Positions 62,650 through 64,000 of a DNA stretch of 64,000 nucleotides are shown piece by piece. Location: positions 248,001 to 312,000 of the forward strand of contig JAFKFL010000011.1 in NCBI GenBank assembly GCA_017308235.1, given 5' to 3'. The stretch comes from Alphaproteobacteria bacterium (GTDB lineage: Bacteria > Pseudomonadota > Alphaproteobacteria > Reyranellales > Reyranellaceae). The notes below the pieces were generated by a model that worked only from the letters and a program-made list of their open reading frames with translations, ran no database searches and was not told the DNA's origin. The stretch's first letter is position 1, and each line of letters opens with the position of its first letter. The translations under genes and the position numbers were made by a program.

Positions 62650-64000
62650 CTAAGTCGCCGTGCCGCCGACGGTGAGGGCATCGATACGCAGCGTGGGTTG
62701 ACCCACGCCGACAGGTACACCCTGGCCGTCCTTGCCGCAGGTGCCGATGCCGGGATCGAGCGCCATGTCGTTGCCGACCATGCCGACGCGCGTCAGAGCC
62801 TCGGAGCCGGCGCCGATCAGGGTCGCGCCTTTCACCGGCTTCGTGATCTTGCCATCCTCGATCATGTAACCCTCGGTGATGCTGAACACGAACTTGCCCG
62901 AGACGATGTCGACCTGGCCGCCGCCGAAGTTCGCGGCATAGAGGCCCTTCTTCACCGAGGCGATGATCTCCTTGGGATCCTTGTCCCCGCCCAGCATGAT
63001 GGTGTTGGTCATGCGCGGCATCGGGGCGTAAGCGTGACCCTGGCGCCGCCCGTTGCCGGTCGGTTTCACCCCCATGAGGCGGGCATTCATGCGGTCCTGC
63101 ATCAGCCCGACCAGCTTGCCGTTCTCGATCAGCACATTGCGCTGCGTTGGCGTGCCTTCGTCGTCGATGGTAAGCGAACCGCGCCGGTCGGAGAGCGTGC
63201 CGTCGTCGATCACGGTGACGCCGGGCGAGGCGATCATCTGGCCCATGAGACGGGTGAACATCGAGGTCTTCTTGCGATGGAAGTCGCCTTCGAGCCCATG
63301 GCCGACCGCTTCGTGCCACAGTACGCCCGACCAGCCGGCGCCCAGCACGACAGGCATCTCGCCCGCGGGTGCGTCGACCGAATCGAGATTCACCAGCGCC
63401 TGGCGGATCGCCTCGTCGGCTTCCTTCTTCCAGTAGTCGGGATGGAAGATGTCGCCATAGGCGGTACGTCGGCCACTGCCGCTGCCACCCGCCTCCAGGC
63501 GGCTGCCGTCGGCGCAGACGACGCTGACATTGAGCCGAACCAGCGGCCGCACGTCAGCGGCGCGCCAGCCGCCGGCGCGGATGATCTCGACCACCTGCCA
63601 TGATCCCGAAAGGGAAATCGAGACCTGCCGTGCCTTCGGCTCCTTGGTGCGCACGTAGGCGTCGATCTCCTGCAGGAGCTTCACCTTCTTCTCGAAGCCC
63701 TCGCCGTCGATCGGATTGTCGTCGGCGTAGAGCAGCCGGTTGGTGCCGCGCGGCGACTCATCGGATTTGCCTGACTTGCCCGAGCGCACCGACTTCACTG
63801 TGTCGGCGGCGCGTTTCAGCGCCTTCTCGTCGAGCGCCGAGGCATGGGCGAAGCCCGTCGCCTCGCCCGAAACAGCGCGCAGGCCGAAGCCCTGCGTCGT
63901 GTCATAGGCCGCGCTCTTCAGCTTGCCGTCGTCGAAGCTGAGGCTCTCGCTCTGGACATATTCCAGGAACAGCTCGCCGTCGTCGCTGCCCTTCAGCGCC
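62650..64000 (-). CDS. tldD: Metalloprotease TldD (5' end outside window)
   Basis: The reading frame runs off the right edge; about 450 residues of a ~475-residue protein are visible, including the start of the N-terminal half (LFLEYVQSESLSFDDGKLKSAAYDTTQGFGLRAV). The zinc site HEAVGHGLEGDF (HExxxH) is intact, followed by SPGVTVIDDGTLSDRRGSLTIDDEGTP and MTNTIMLGGDKDPKEII. It is the catalytic half of the TldD/TldE protease. Its partner pmbA is at 32856-34241. Confidence 0.95.
   Translation of the reverse strand, partial: ALKGSDDGELFLEYVQSESLSFDDGKLKSAAYDTTQGFGLRAVSGEATGFAHASALDEKALKRAADTVKSVRSGKSGKSDESPRGTNRLLYADDNPIDGEGFEKKVKLLQEIDAYVRTKEPKARQVSISLSGSWQVVEIIRAGGWRAADVRPLVRLNVSVVCADGSRLEAGGSGSGRRTAYGDIFHPDYWKKEADEAIRQALVNLDSVDAPAGEMPVVLGAGWSGVLWHEAVGHGLEGDFHRKKTSMFTRLMGQMIASPGVTVIDDGTLSDRRGSLTIDDEGTPTQRNVLIENGKLVGLMQDRMNARLMGVKPTGNGRRQGHAYAPMPRMTNTIMLGGDKDPKEIIASVKKGLYAANFGGGQVDIVSGKFVFSITEGYMIEDGKITKPVKGATLIGAGSEALTRVGMVGNDMALDPGIGTCGKDGQGVPVGVGQPTLRIDALTVGGTAT

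Overview
The window reads as chromosomal DNA of a GC-rich free-living alphaproteobacterium. Indicators are the btaA-btaB betaine-lipid genes, a PlcP-type phospholipase C beside a family-4 glycosyltransferase, a DUF2852 protein, leuA behind a leucine-rich leader peptide, many acyl-CoA enzymes, and dense packing with ATGA/TGATG start-stop overlaps and frequent GTG/TTG starts. A Rhodospirillales or Reyranella-like relative is my best guess, from gene content only. I found no rRNA, tRNA, prophage, transposase or CRISPR array.

Layout. 1-13.4 kb: tail of an AraC regulator; an FAD-linked oxidase divergent from a thiolase, a multifunctional-enzyme-type SDR and an adenylate cyclase; a flavodoxin; two tandem PaaG-like hydratase/isomerases; an SMP-30 lactonase; malonyl-CoA decarboxylase; the alkylation-repair pair ogt-alkA; an ABC exporter. 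13.5-16.5 kb: a glycosyltransferase, then btaA and btaB. 16.6-25.4 kb: thiolase, nicotinamidase, queA-tgt, an MBL hydrolase, purD, a Phd/VapC toxin-antitoxin pair with a palindromic operator, and xseA. 25.4-36 kb: an AI-2E-type permease, an RraA-like protein, a VOC protein, plcP with its glycosyltransferase divergent from a diacylglycerol-kinase-like gene, a lytic transglycosylase, pmbA (tldE) and leuA with an attenuator-like leader. 36-47.6 kb: two small regulators with nearby enzymes, a CoA transferase, an orphan protein in a quiet pocket, DUF2852/TetR with a palindrome, an LLM flavoenzyme, a MATE pump, UbiD and an unusual 2OG-oxygenase-like protein. 47.6-54.8 kb: a complete Opp/Dpp-type ABC importer divergent from a glycerophosphodiester phosphodiesterase and a GntR regulator. 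54.8-64 kb: creA, a DMT exporter, a cysteine-cluster protein, an ETF-beta-type lysine methyltransferase overlapping ubiA, rsmE, gshA, panE, a REP-like palindrome and truncated tldD.

The most coherent theme is membrane-lipid remodelling under phosphate limitation, split over two loci about 12 kb apart: PlcP removes phosphate head groups from phospholipids, the glycosyltransferase(s) and BtaA/BtaB place sugar or betaine head groups on the freed diacylglycerol, and the lipid kinase could return diacylglycerol to phosphatidate. The promoters of btaA and plcP share an exact 12-bp sequence in the same orientation, and the plcP promoter has a good PHO-box match. The second notable element is a predicted leaderless leader peptide, [11 protein letters not shown], directly followed by a strong hairpin upstream of leuA.
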